From assembly GCA_000442015.1 (NCBI GenBank), contig KE561074.1:1-60658 (forward strand): DNA of 60,658 nucleotides, written 5' to 3'. Of the stretch, positions 21,233-31,179 are shown piece by piece. The number at the start of each line of letters is the position of its first letter. The stretch's first letter is position 1. A program made the position numbers and the translations under genes. Origin of the DNA: Rozella allomycis CSF55. Lineage: Eukaryota > Rozellomycota. The notes under the pieces are model-generated. The model was not told the origin of the DNA. It worked only from the letters and a program-made list of their open reading frames with translations, and made no database searches.

Positions 21233-22037
21233 ATGAATACAATCCTCAAAAGAATCAACCTCACAAAGTTTCAATATAACAGTATTCTACTATCAAAGTA
21301 TTCAACAGCAAATCAGCATGGTAATAGTGTCATCGATGTAATTATGTTTGTGAAAGACTTTGCTTAGGTCATAAAATCTGATCATGATTATTTCAAAGGA
21401 TTATTTGAAATGTATGACAATTCACCTGCTGAAAAACGTGAGCCTGTTGTCAACACCATTATTCGTGAATTAGCGATTCACAATATGTGTATAGCAGATT
21501 TAACTTGTAACCGGCTTTTAGCCGCTCTTACCCGAAGTGGCTAATAAGTTGATTATGTAGTATGTGATTATTTTACAGCTATANAATACCCTACTCACAT
21601 TCCTAAATTCGAGGGTGAAAATCAAAAGAAAAAGTCTCTTGCCGATCATGCCGAGCTGAAGAGTGACCTTTATAAACTGGATTCAATGAATCTCAAAGAT
21701 GAGTCATTTAACCCTTTGCTGACCAAAATTAAAGACGTAAAATATTGTACCACAATAAATATAGGAATTATTCAAGCACATTTCAGATGAGGAAGGAATA
21801 TATTTGCCAAGACTAGCTGAAAATTGTAGTGAGGAAGAGTTGTCGACAATGGGCACAAAGTTTAAGAATTACAAAAAGTTTGTGCCAACACGGTAATAAA
21901 GTCATATTAGTTTGAAAAGACCACACCCAAGCGCACCGGATGAAGGTGGAATGAAAGAAACTCTGGCCGGAATGGCAGCGGCACCAATGGACCGGATGAA
22001 AGACATGGCAAGGGAGTTCGAAAAGGCAAAAGATTAA
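21233..22037 (+). CDS. hemerythrin/HHE-domain protein (copy 2), N-terminal extension, locally disrupted
   Basis: The frame opens at 21233 with about 30 extra residues, basic and Ser/Leu-rich without acidic residues (MNTILKRINLTKFQYN). This looks like a mitochondrial targeting peptide. After the same exon junction as copy 1 (SVID-VIKSDHDYF) come IRELAIHNM, then a disrupted stretch around a single N at 21584. After that, IPKFEGENQ, SLADHAELKSDL, LFKHISDEEGIYLP and the shared tail (RPHPSAPDEGG...DRMKDMAREF) are clear. Introns near 21752 and 21895 match copy 1. Around 21500-21590 the normal 27-nt intron is replaced by about 70 nt that do not splice cleanly. This may be an assembly error at the N or a lesion. 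Confidence 0.7.
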
Positions 22038-22243
22038 GGAATAAATACGTGTCCCTCAACACCGTTATTTTTCAATTTTAAGTCATTATGATATTCAATA
22101 GTTTGATACCATTGTAATGTGATGAATTCAAAATGTAACATCAAGTCTTATTCTGCTTTATTCATAAAAATTGTTGTAGTCTTAAAAGATCCTTTTTGTT
22201 AGTGTTTTGAGATATCTGACTGCATTCATTTAGTTTTTACAGT

Positions 22244-22531
22244 TTAATTAGCGGTAACTAAAACATATGTTTTCAATGCATCAAAAATCACCGTGACGTT
22301 GAGGATATTATATAGCAAAGCGATACACCAAAGAAAACATAAAAATGCGATTCGGGAAGTTGACAGCATGGCGATCATGGCACAAATCAAAATGAAAGCT
22401 AGTGCAAAAAGGATAAGCACATTTTGAAGGAAGTTTAAAGGGGCCTTAACATCCACATCCTCATTTGGATTAAGGGCATTTATGAACATTCCTAACCAGA
22501 AAACAACTATAAATATCATTTCCTGTACCAT
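22244..22531 (-). CDS. small three-helix membrane protein
   Basis: A single-exon ORF of 95 residues with three hydrophobic segments: residues about 3-18 (possibly a signal anchor), 35-58 and 64-85. A short acidic loop (NPNEDVDVK) lies between the first two. No family is recognised. It lies between the hemerythrin pair and the fumarate reductase, and is convergent with hemerythrin copy 2. Confidence 0.5.
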   Translation of the reverse strand: MVQEMIFIVVFWLGMFINALNPNEDVDVKAPLNFLQNVLILFALAFILICAMIAMLSTSRIAFLCFLWCIALLYNILNVTVIFDALKTYVLVTAN

Positions 22532-22694
22532 AATGTTTTTGTGGCTCAGTGTGCACCAATAAATAGTCTACTGTGGCTAAGTAGCCGAAGGCATATATAG
22601 CTCACGAGAAAACTGAGCTGAATATATGTAATGCCTTTTAACAAAATTGAAATTGACTAAAGTTTTTTATTGACAAGTAATGAAATAAAAAAAA

Positions 22695-24302
22695 TTAAAA
22701 TCCTCGTGAAACTGAATTTGATAATGCAGCATGACGTCCTGCAATTCTTCCAAAGACGACGCATTCAAGTAGTGAATTGCCTGCTAGTCTATTTTTGCCG
22801 TGAACACCACCAGTAACTTCTCCAGCAGCAAATAAACCCTTTATTGGTATTTCTTGAGCCTGATCACTTTCTTTTAATACTTCCGCGGCGGCATTTATAC
22901 GAATGCCTCCCATTGTATAATGAATTGAAGGGGTAACTGCAGCAACATCTACAAATAGTCAGATAATCAATTTTACAAAAAGTTTGCTTCTCTTCCAAAG
23001 AGAAAAGACGAGGAAAAGTTTTCTTTCCAAATTTATCATCTTTTCCGTAATTTAAGATTGTATCTTTTAAGTCTTCTACTTTGCAACCAAAAACGGCGGC
23101 AACTTGTGAAATGTCAGAACAAACTAAAAAGAGTTTCTTTTTAATATAGAACTCCAAGGCTCCTTTTCCAAAATCTTTTGCCATTTTTTCATCAAGAATC
23201 AAATATGCGACTGTCGTTTGGCTCCCTTTTAATCGCGAACAATTAGAAAATATAGATCCAGTGACTTCATCTCTCAATCCAAGTTCATTGCAAAATCTTT
23301 TTCCAAATGAATTAACCAAAATCCCTCCGTGGCCACGTAAAGCTTCCGGAGCTAAAAACTTTTGGTGGTTTTCAGGATCTTCCAAACTTACAAATCCTGT
23401 TGGGTGAACTTGAACCTAAAAAATTAATCAATTTTTCTTTTACTTTATCCATATCAACCAGAGAAACTCCAATTTTTCTGGCAATTTTAACCCCATCGCC
23501 AGTTGCCCATTTCCCATTCGTTGTAGCTAAACTCAAAAGATTTGGCGCAAATTCTTTCAACAAAGAATCATTGTAGCTTTTATCAGCAGAAAATCTATCA
23601 CAAATTTATTAAAAAATTACCCTCCAGTTGTAAGAACGAATGAATCAGCTTCAAATTCCTCCGCCGTACTTTGACTATCAACCGTGACTATTTTGGCTAG
23701 TCTATCATTGTCGACGACCATATCCGTCAACTTTGTATTAACTTTCACAGTCACTTGATCTTTAAGATCATTTTCCACATGTTTTCTAAGAGCGCTTATT
23801 ATATCCCACCCAACAGGCGCCGGTCTCCCATTAACATCAGGCTCGCGGTGTGTACGTTTAACCTTTTTAATTCAACGTTATTAAATTACCGAATGCCCAC
23901 CGCACTGTGAAAGTACCGATAGATTTAAGCCAAAAGATGACAACCATTCAATTGCAGATTTACTTTGACTAGCAAGGACCTTGACAAGAGATTTATCACA
24001 AAAGTCGCCACCAGATCTTTATAATATTGATAATTTAATTACTTTAATGTATCATTTTCGAATTCTTCAATCGAGTCTTTAATTCCAGCATCCATTTGGT
24101 ATTTCGTCTCTGAGCCATTAATACCAGAGGTAGCTTTAGCGGAATTTCCTCCAATTCTAATGATAAATAATGTGAGAAATTACGTGCCCTCTTTTTCTAT
24201 CAAAGTTACCTTTGCACCATTTCTTGCTGCCTCAATCGTACTTGTTAACCCAGCTAGACCGGATCCAATTACCACAACGTGTGCAGCATTTTCCAAAATC
24301 AT
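22695..24302 (-). CDS. OSM1: soluble fumarate reductase / FAD flavoprotein (Osm1/Frd1-like)
   Basis: This enzyme reduces fumarate to succinate using reduced flavin, which reoxidises cofactors under low oxygen. About eight exons with introns of 26-28 nt join into a protein of about 470 residues. Features in order: the FAD dinucleotide fold [28 protein letters not shown]; a THREPDV...GRPAP substrate-binding segment; [23 protein letters not shown] with the catalytic arginine; and the C-terminal [20 protein letters not shown] block. The start at 24302 puts the FAD motif about 8 residues from the N-terminus with no clear targeting peptide, so a cytosolic form is most likely. A flavocytochrome or cytochrome b5 fusion partner is absent. 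Confidence 0.88.
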
Positions 24303-24499
24303 ATCTTTTCTTTGAATGGAGTAAAATGAGAATAGATAAAAATACTTGAATAAACGACGGGACAGTATGGTGAAGATGGAAATCTAAGCCATTCATAAAT
24401 ATGACTAACATTTAATAAGCTCCGACATTGATAGAATTTTATTACAGAATTTTTGTGCTTTTGATCTAGAAAAGAGACTTGGTTAAGAAAATAAAAAAC

Positions 24500-24572
24500 G
24501 ATCCTGGCACGACTCGAACGTGCAATCGCCTGATCCGTAGTCAGGCGCCTTATCCAATTTGGCCACAGGACC
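24500..24572 (-). tRNA. tRNA-Arg (ACG), copy 1
   Basis: Minus strand, 73 nt, intronless. The acceptor GGTCCTG/CAGGATC pairs with one G-T wobble. Anticodon stem CCTGA/TCAGG encloses the loop CTACGGA, so the anticodon is ACG. The T arm TTCGAGT is normal. The sequence is identical to the plus-strand copy at 58277. Confidence 0.94.
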
Positions 24573-24636
24573 TGTTGATAAACGACTTGAAAGGTCACAT
24601 TTATATGTCAGTTCACAATAAACCTTCCTGACCTTG

Positions 24637-24828
24637 ATGCTACAAGTAACAGCCCTATCGGATAAGATGAGCAATAGTGGGAAACAGAAGTTACAGTACT
24701 TGTTCTGTGACCTGTCGGATTCCTTGTTCTATTTCGGACCTAAAAAGACACTGATAGCATTAGCAATAAATAGCAATAGCACAAATAGTTTCTGGATACT
24801 GGATAAATTTTCTCTTCTAACTTTCTAA
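24637..24828 (+). CDS. small uncertain ORF
   Basis: A 63-codon open frame lies between tRNA-Arg and the golgin gene. It has a mixed hydrophobic composition and no recognisable domain. It could be a real short gene or chance; neither flanking splice signals nor homology help. Confidence 0.25.
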   Translation: MLQVTALSDKMSNSGKQKLQYLFCDLSDSLFYFGPKKTLIALAINSNSTNSFWILDKFSLLTF

Positions 24829-24893
24829 AAATGATTTGCAATTCTGTTAATTGCGTTAGTCCAATATCAGTATAGTGAAATTTCCGAAGCGCA

Positions 24894-27326
24894 ATGGATT
24901 CCTTTAAGAATGTAGTTTCCAAAGTAATAAAACACAAGATCAAAAATAGGTATCAAATACATTATACCTAAAAGACGAAGACGACGCCGACGAGCTCCAA
25001 AAAATGCAAGCCAAATACACTGGTAAAACGAATGTTAATAAATGTTGATAGAGCTAGCGAAAGCATACAAGAAGCTTCGAATGGAGCGCAGCAAGTTGGA
25101 CGAGATAGTGAAGCAAAACACTCCGCTTCCGGACTACCAATTGGAAGATTTGGAGACGTATTTGAAGGGGATCCATGAGCGCGATAGTTTGACCAAGCAG
25201 GAGATGCAGAAGATTATATTGGAGAATAAGGAGCTGAATACTAGTACGCATGGTAAATTGATGGGTGAGAGTTGAGATGAGATTTGGCTGAGCAAGTGAA
25301 TATTTTGGAGAGGCAGAATGAGGAGCTGTTGCAGAAAATGAATGTAAAGTTGAATGGACAGAATCTGGGTAGAGATTTTGTTGAAAATGGAAATGAGAGT
25401 GGGGATACAGTTGATGAGACATCTAAACTAAAGTTGAAGTTGGAAGAAGAAAGAGTTTCTGTAGAAAAGCTAAGCAAAGTTGTATTGGAGTTGGAGAAGA
25501 GAAATAAAGAGCAAGAAGAAATGTTAAAGGCAAAAGATGATGAATTGAATGGCTTCAAAGAAACGCTTTCAAAAATAGAACAAGAGAAAAATTCAAAAGA
25601 AAAAGAAATGCAAGAATTGATTGATGAAAACGAAAGTAAAATAAAATACCTTGAATCAGAATTGAATGAAACTAGAGAAAAGAATTTGAATTTATTAAAT
25701 TTGGAAAAAGAAAAATGTGAACATTTGGAGAGATTGATAAAAGAGAGAGAATTGGAGATTGAAGAATTGAATAAAAAGAATTTTGGATCTATGGCAGATC
25801 TACAAGCCACTCCAAAGCCCGGGAGAGAAAAAGGCAAAGGGAAATTGAAAAAGATGATTGAAGAGAAAGATCAACAAATTGCTGAATTGATTGAAAAGAT
25901 TTCAAAATTTGAAACAGAAAACAAGAATGATTCAAATGAAGAATTTAAAGAGATGGCAGAGAAATCAAGAAGTTTAGAAAATCAATTGCAGAAAGTTACA
26001 AAAGAATCAATTGAAAGAATAGCACAGTTGAATGATTCATTAAATCAAATAAAGACGTTAGAAGCATTATTAAAGGAAAAGGAAGAAGAGATTGAAACGA
26101 TTAAATTGAACAATTCAAATGAACTTTCAGACATGGAAAAAGTTTATTTGAAAGAAAAGAATAATTTTAATCAAATAATAAATGATTTAGAAAGACAAAT
26201 AAAAGATAAAGAACTTTTAATTGAATCTTCAAATTCTTCTTTAGAATCCTTAAAAGTTAAATACGATGAAGTAATCAAAAGGCTAAGAGAAGCCAAAGTT
26301 GCTATTAAAAATTTAGAAGATGAAAAGAAAAAATTAACTGAAATAAATTTATCAGAAAAAAACAAATATTCTTCTTTTGATGAAGAATTTAATAAATTAA
26401 AAAAGGAATGTTTAGAAAATGAAGAAAAATTAAAGAATAGAATTCTGGAAATTTCTCAATTAGAGAAAACGATTTCAGAGAGAAATTTAGAAACAAATAA
26501 ATTGATTGAAGAAAATATTAAACTTAAAAAAGAAAAAGAAGAAACTAAAATACAAATTGAAAAGAAAACTGACGACTTTAATAGATTTTCAATTCAGTTT
26601 GATAAACAAAGTCAAGAGATTATTAAACTGCAAGATCAACTACAAAACATTCACATTGAAAATAATGAATTAAAAATAAAAATTGAAGATGAAAAACTCT
26701 TCCATCTCAGTAAAAATGCTGAATTAATAAATGAAAATGAATTTAAATTGAAAGAATTAAATGATCGCCTAAAATCTAAAGAAAAAGAATTTGAATCTTT
26801 TGATAAAGAAATTAAAAATCTAAATCAAGAAAATTCAGAATTAAAATCTCAATTAAAAGAATTAAAAGAAAGAAATTCAAGCGCTGAACGAAATCTTCAA
26901 AAGTTAATCAAAGAACAAGTAAAATTTATTCAAACTCTTCAAAGGAATCTGAAATTGAAATCAAAACAAAATATCTAAAAGAAAAAATTGAATCTCTAAA
27001 TAAAACCCTGGTAGATCAAATTGAAAATGAAAAAATTAAAGAAGAAAATTTTCGCTCTTTAAATAAAGTAAAATAAAATCTTTAATTTAAAAAGACTTTG
27101 CAGGATGAAGTTAGAAAACTTGAAAGGCAACTAGAAAAGAATCAAAATTTGCAAGTCAAAGTAGATGAGAATACAAATATTGATTACATGAAATCGGTTT
27201 TTCTTTCTTACATTAAAAACAAAGATCAACGAGTAAACATTTATTTCATTTCTCAAATAGAAACATTTAATACCGGTCCTTTCTACTCTATTAAACGTCT
27301 CTTCAAGTGACTTGACAATAAAATAA
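24894..27326 (+). CDS. golgin with C-terminal GRIP domain
   Basis: GRIP golgins are long coiled-coil tethers recruited to the trans-Golgi by Arl1. Translation starts at 24894 (MDSFKNVV). Introns of about 25-30 nt lie near 24924, 25022, 25250, 26920, 27068 and 27232. The body is roughly 640 residues of almost continuous heptad coiled coil, very rich in Lys, Glu, Leu and Asn. The 26-nt intron near 26920 (gtaaaa...tcaaag) is needed to keep the frame. The C-terminus is a GRIP domain: IDYMKSVFLSYIKNK, the conserved tyrosine seen in the family, then HLIPVLSTLLNVSSSDL. The stop TAA overlaps AATAAA. Composition shifts from GC-richer in the first 400 nt to very AT-rich after that. Confidence 0.88.
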
Positions 27327-27349
27327 AGTATTTAATATTAAATTTTATC

Positions 27350-27466
27350 TTAATGTCTTTCTTCCGTTGTAACAACTTCTAATGTTTCGGCCTTCATATT
27401 CATCCAAAGACCCAAGGGGCTCCGGCTGAATCCTGTGAGAATCTCTGAAAGCTTAGGTTCGCCCAT
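27350..27466 (-). CDS. 38-residue small ORF
   Basis: ATG at 27466 to TAA at 27350 encodes MGEPKLSEILTGFSRSPLGL and a further 18 residues ending in TTEERH. It has a balanced amino-acid composition and higher GC than its flanks, which suggests real coding. It could be a tiny mitochondrial or membrane-complex subunit, but I recognise no family. It is convergent with the golgin, whose stop is 24 bp away. Confidence 0.4.
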   Translation of the reverse strand: MGEPKLSEILTGFSRSPLGLWMNMKAETLEVVTTEERH

Positions 27467-27636
27467 TTGATATGAAAAGTTTAGATTGTTAAATGTTCAT
27501 TGCTATATGGAAAAAGAAAGACGAGATAGGAATTTCATTTTAAGAGGCTGCTAAACATCAAGTGTGACTGGTTTACAAAATATTCATCACATCTTTTAGT
27601 TTTAAACTAAAAAAAATCATGACAGTGATAAAAAAT

Positions 27637-27717
27637 AGTGAGAGTGGGGTTCGAACCCACGCCTCCGAAGAGATAAGGACTTGAGCCATACGCCTTAGAC
27701 CGCTCGGCCATCTCACC
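27637..27717 (-). tRNA. tRNA-Leu (CAA)
   Basis: Minus strand, class II tRNA with a long variable arm (TCTCTTCGGAGGC). Acceptor GGTGAGA pairs with TCTCACT (G-T at the end). The T arm GTGGG-TTCGAAC-CCCAC is perfect. The anticodon loop CTCAAGT gives CAA. The anticodon stem has a central T-T mismatch (TATGG/CCTTA). No intron is present. Confidence 0.85.
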
Positions 27718-27845
27718 ATGTACAACATCAAAGCGTGAAACCTTTTGACAGCTTCAACTCTTGCATTCCTTGATTTCACAGGGAACAAGTCTCACAATTA
27801 TTAAGTAAACATATACTTTTGTAGCTTATCCAACCCACCACACGA

Positions 27846-28031
27846 ATGGAATCTTTAGTTGACCTCTCAACAGCGAGTGAAATACCGCAAGAAACATTTG
27901 CAGCAAGACAGCAGATTCCCTTGAGTATTCCTTTGTCATTTGTGAAGGTTGGAGGTCAATGTCATTTAGCTCCTGCTCTAAAAGAAGCAATCATCATCGG
28001 ACCGAAAGTCACTCGTTACACCACGAATTAA
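27846..28031 (+). CDS. uncharacterised 61-residue protein
   Basis: ATG at 27846 to TAA at 28031, hydrophilic N-terminus, then an FVKVGGQCHLAPALKEA segment. Composition looks coding. No domain is recognised. A donor-like gtcact near the 3' end could extend it slightly, but it is unlike the GTA donors in the window. Convergent with the dynamin gene. Confidence 0.4.
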   Translation: MESLVDLSTASEIPQETFAARQQIPLSIPLSFVKVGGQCHLAPALKEAIIIGPKVTRYTTN

Positions 28032-28180
28032 TTTCGTTAGCATTTACCCCTTTTTCTGAATTGTTTGCAGAAGTTTTAATTGTGTTCATGACGTAAGTTT
28101 TTGATGTGAAAATAACGATATTTCATATTGGGTTATTTCGAAAATGGAAATTTTAGTATAGAAATATCTTTATTTATATT

Positions 28181-30491
28181 TTAAATAGTAGAAACTATTT
28201 CTTCTGCTTTCTGCAAGGCTTCAATCATCTTTTTGCATTCCTTTCTCCTTTCAATAGTTTCATCAGATTCTTTGAGCAATTCCATCACTTTTTCTGTGTT
28301 GTATAAATCGGCCAACAATTGCTTTTGTAGCTCATCCCTGCTAAAGTACACCAAATTGAGCATAGTAGCCTTTGGTACCATATCAATGATGGTTCTCTTT
28401 ACAATGTTATAGTAGGATGTCAACAACAATTCTATAAAAAATAAGAGAAGTAAATTACTTATAACTTCAATTTCGATTAATTCTCTTTCAGAGATTGACC
28501 CTGTCGCCTTTAGCACTTGAGGTGGTTGTTCTAAAACACCTGGCTTTCTAGTAGGCTTCTTTGAAAAGAAACTTCCAAAGAAACTAGTTTCTTCTTGAGT
28601 TGATGAAACAGGATTAACAGTTGGTACAGATGTCTTTAAGTTTGACCCACTTGAATGAACATTAGGCTCTGATTTTATCAACCCAAGCTTTTCATTTATT
28701 ATTGCCATGGCCTACAAAATGTTTCTCTGAATGAATTACTTTATGTCCATTTATAAAATCTGGGTGGCCAGTGTTTATGTAGCAAGATTCAGCCGCTACT
28801 AATTGTGACACTAATTTATTGGTAGGATCNACTAATTGTGAGACTAATTTATTGGTAGGATCCAATCCTTTTCTATATAATCCAATAACTGAGGAATAAA
28901 ATTTTTCTTTTAATTCAGGAAATCTTTTAAAGATCTATTTAACAAATTTCAGAAATAGATCTACTGGTTTTCCTAAAACTTGGTTCAACATTCTAACTAA
29001 TTCTTCAAAAATCATTGAGACGCATTTTAATGAAGGATCTTCTAACCTTTTTATTTGTTGTTTTATTAACAATTCAAAAGCTGAAGTGGCCACGAATAGG
29101 GCAGGTGATGAACCCTTGCAATAATGAAACAACTTTAGTTTACAGAAGAATTATAAAGCAAAGTTCTAATGTCAACTTCTTTAATTTGATCAAATGGATC
29201 CATCACAGCTACAGCTTGAGCAAATATTTCATGAAAAACAAATGCGATTCTCGCTCCTCCGTTAAGTTCGTTTGTAGCCAAATCAGCAGTGTTCCCTTGC
29301 AACAAATTTTGATATTCCGTGCAAAATTCTGTAATAATTCCCAACAAAATATTCTTATGTAATAAATTTTGTCAATTTACATTTGGAGAATCTTCAGTTA
29401 TTGCGTCCCCTAGAGTTGCAAGTTCTTGTTGGTATTTTAATAAAGTGGCTGATATTTTAGCTTTAATTTCTGGTAAGGTATTTCGAATATGATGCATTAA
29501 AATCATATTAAGTTTTCTAGCTAGAAATGGAGTCCCACAATATTGGGCTTTGGATGAATAGGCTGGGTGTCCTTCGAAAAATTGCTTCTCGTGTTCTAGT
29601 GCATGAGAAATACTCTTTTTTGAATCAATGTCCTTTTGTCCTCTATTTACAACTGGGACATATCCAAGTCTTAATGGTATCACTCGCCCAGCTAAAATAT
29701 CAACAACATCAGTGCCTGGATCCATTAAATCTACTTTAGTCAACACTCCAATAGTTCTTAAACCTATTATTATCAATCAATTATAATACCATCTGGATCG
29801 ACTTCTCTTGCCAACTTCAATCCGTCAGAATTGGCTAGATCAGTGTTAGCTGCAGTCACCGCCAAAATTATTGCATTTGGCTTTGTAATAAATTTCAATA
29901 TCATGTCTCTAATCTGTCTTTCTATATCCTTTGGTTGATCACCAACCGGGACCTAGTCTACAAACACTCAATCACAAACCTTTGTCAAACCAGGCAAGTC
30001 AACCAACGTAAGTGTGAGTACATTTGGTGAAAATACTCTCAAATTAATTGGTATTGGCGATACCCCTATTTTAACGCAATCAATTTTTCACCTTTGGTGC
30101 CACCAGTCTTCAAATCAGTATCAGAAACAATTTCCTCTCTTATTTTCTCAAAATCAGTAAACTTCACTCCAGGCTTATGCAAAAACTCTCCCCATTCTTC
30201 CGCTTCTCCCTCAGTTACGGGGCGATTAATAAGCTGCAACACCTACATTTTCTCTCTTTTCATTCACATACTAGTGGTCTGCGTGTAACAATGCCACTTC
30301 CTCGAGGAAGAAAATCCCGTCCAACAATATTCTCTAAAACTGAACTTTTTCCACTGCTTTGACTACACTATTGACGAATATATCAAGTACCTGCCTATCA
30401 CAGTTATTTGAGGCAAATCGATAGGATTTCCTACACCTAATGTCGCAAAAACATCTTGCAATTTGTTAACTGTGCGAATGAGTGATTCCAT
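28181..30491 (-). CDS. VPS1: Vps1-type dynamin-related GTPase
   Basis: This is a large GTPase that remodels vacuolar, endosomal or peroxisomal membranes. The minus-strand exons, joined over about nine mini-introns, start at 30491 ([15 protein letters not shown]). GTPase motifs are [14 protein letters not shown] (P-loop), [29 protein letters not shown] (G3) and [12 protein letters not shown] (G4). The middle domain ([17 protein letters not shown]) and the C-terminal GTPase effector domain ([23 protein letters not shown]) follow. A Ser/Thr/Pro-rich insert replaces a PH domain, as in Vps1. A single N at 28830 with a 35-nt duplication is an assembly mark. An alternative would be Dnm1, but the insert and the order fit Vps1 better. 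Confidence 0.88.
28797..28862. repeat. direct duplication around N at 28830 in VPS1
   Basis: The segment actaattgtga-actaattt and following bases occur on each side of the N with one difference. Only one copy fits the dynamin reading frame, so this is most likely an unmerged contig end. Confidence 0.7.
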
Positions 30492-30667
30492 TTCGTATCC
30501 AAGCCACAAGTGACCTGATTTAAGTTTAGAACAAAGTAGATGTGACAGTTTTACTTCCGGTTTTACGTTAAAAGACAAAGAAAGCTTTTACATAGCTTAA
30601 AATACAATATGGCATTTTTGCATTTTTCAGTTGATTTATACTTGACCTTTGTTTTGAAAACACCAAA

Positions 30668-31070
30668 ATGTTCAAAAAAATATTAAGCTCTCTACTCATT
30701 TTACTAATTTTAATTCCCCCATCGCACACCATACAAAAATACTGCAAATGCAGTTGCAAAAAGGCTTACAACATTACTTTAATCAATGCCTGCAACATGT
30801 GCTCTAAAACGTATTGCAAGAACACAATTGGAAATTGCACATTAAGTGACTCTATCCAAACTAATAGTTGGGCAACATCTTGTTTCGGTAATGGTTACTT
30901 ATTTTGGTACCATAGAGCGTGATTCAAACAAAGATCGTGTTATAATCCCATTGTTCATATTCGTATCTGCAGTTTTATTCGTTCTGGCCTTGCTGAAACC
31001 ATATTGGCCGTACTTGCAAGAAGCCGTTGAAAGAAGATTTCCTCGAGCATACGAACTTATTAAAGATTAA
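30668..31070 (+). CDS. small Cys-rich type I membrane protein
   Basis: Two exons are joined over a 28-nt intron (gtaatg...catag) near 30890. The protein (about 125 residues) begins with a signal peptide (MFKKILSSLLILLILIP). A luminal domain with eight or nine cysteines follows (KYCKCSCKK...CNMCSKTYCKN). Then comes SCFERDSNKDRV, a transmembrane helix (IIPLFIFVSAVLFVLALL) and a short basic tail. From memory of similar proteins, this resembles a conserved fungal and animal family of unknown function with the same Cys pattern and an E/QRxSxKD motif before the helix. The family assignment is from memory and moderate. Confidence 0.65.
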
Positions 31071-31179
31071 TAACATGATTTGAAAACAATTGAGATTTAT
31101 TATTATTGATTGGATTTCCGTATTTGGTCTGCTAATTTTCTTGAAAATTCCATCGTAATTAGATAGTGGCTTAGAAAAC

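Noticed and set aside
25241-25837. Ser/Phe-rich minus-strand frame opposite the golgin
   Set aside because: Antisense of Lys/Glu coiled-coil codons; the plus strand ends in a GRIP domain and splices consistently.
30568-30759. Minus frame between VPS1 and the Cys-rich membrane protein
   Set aside because: It lies over the signal-peptide exon of a well-supported plus gene and has no domain.
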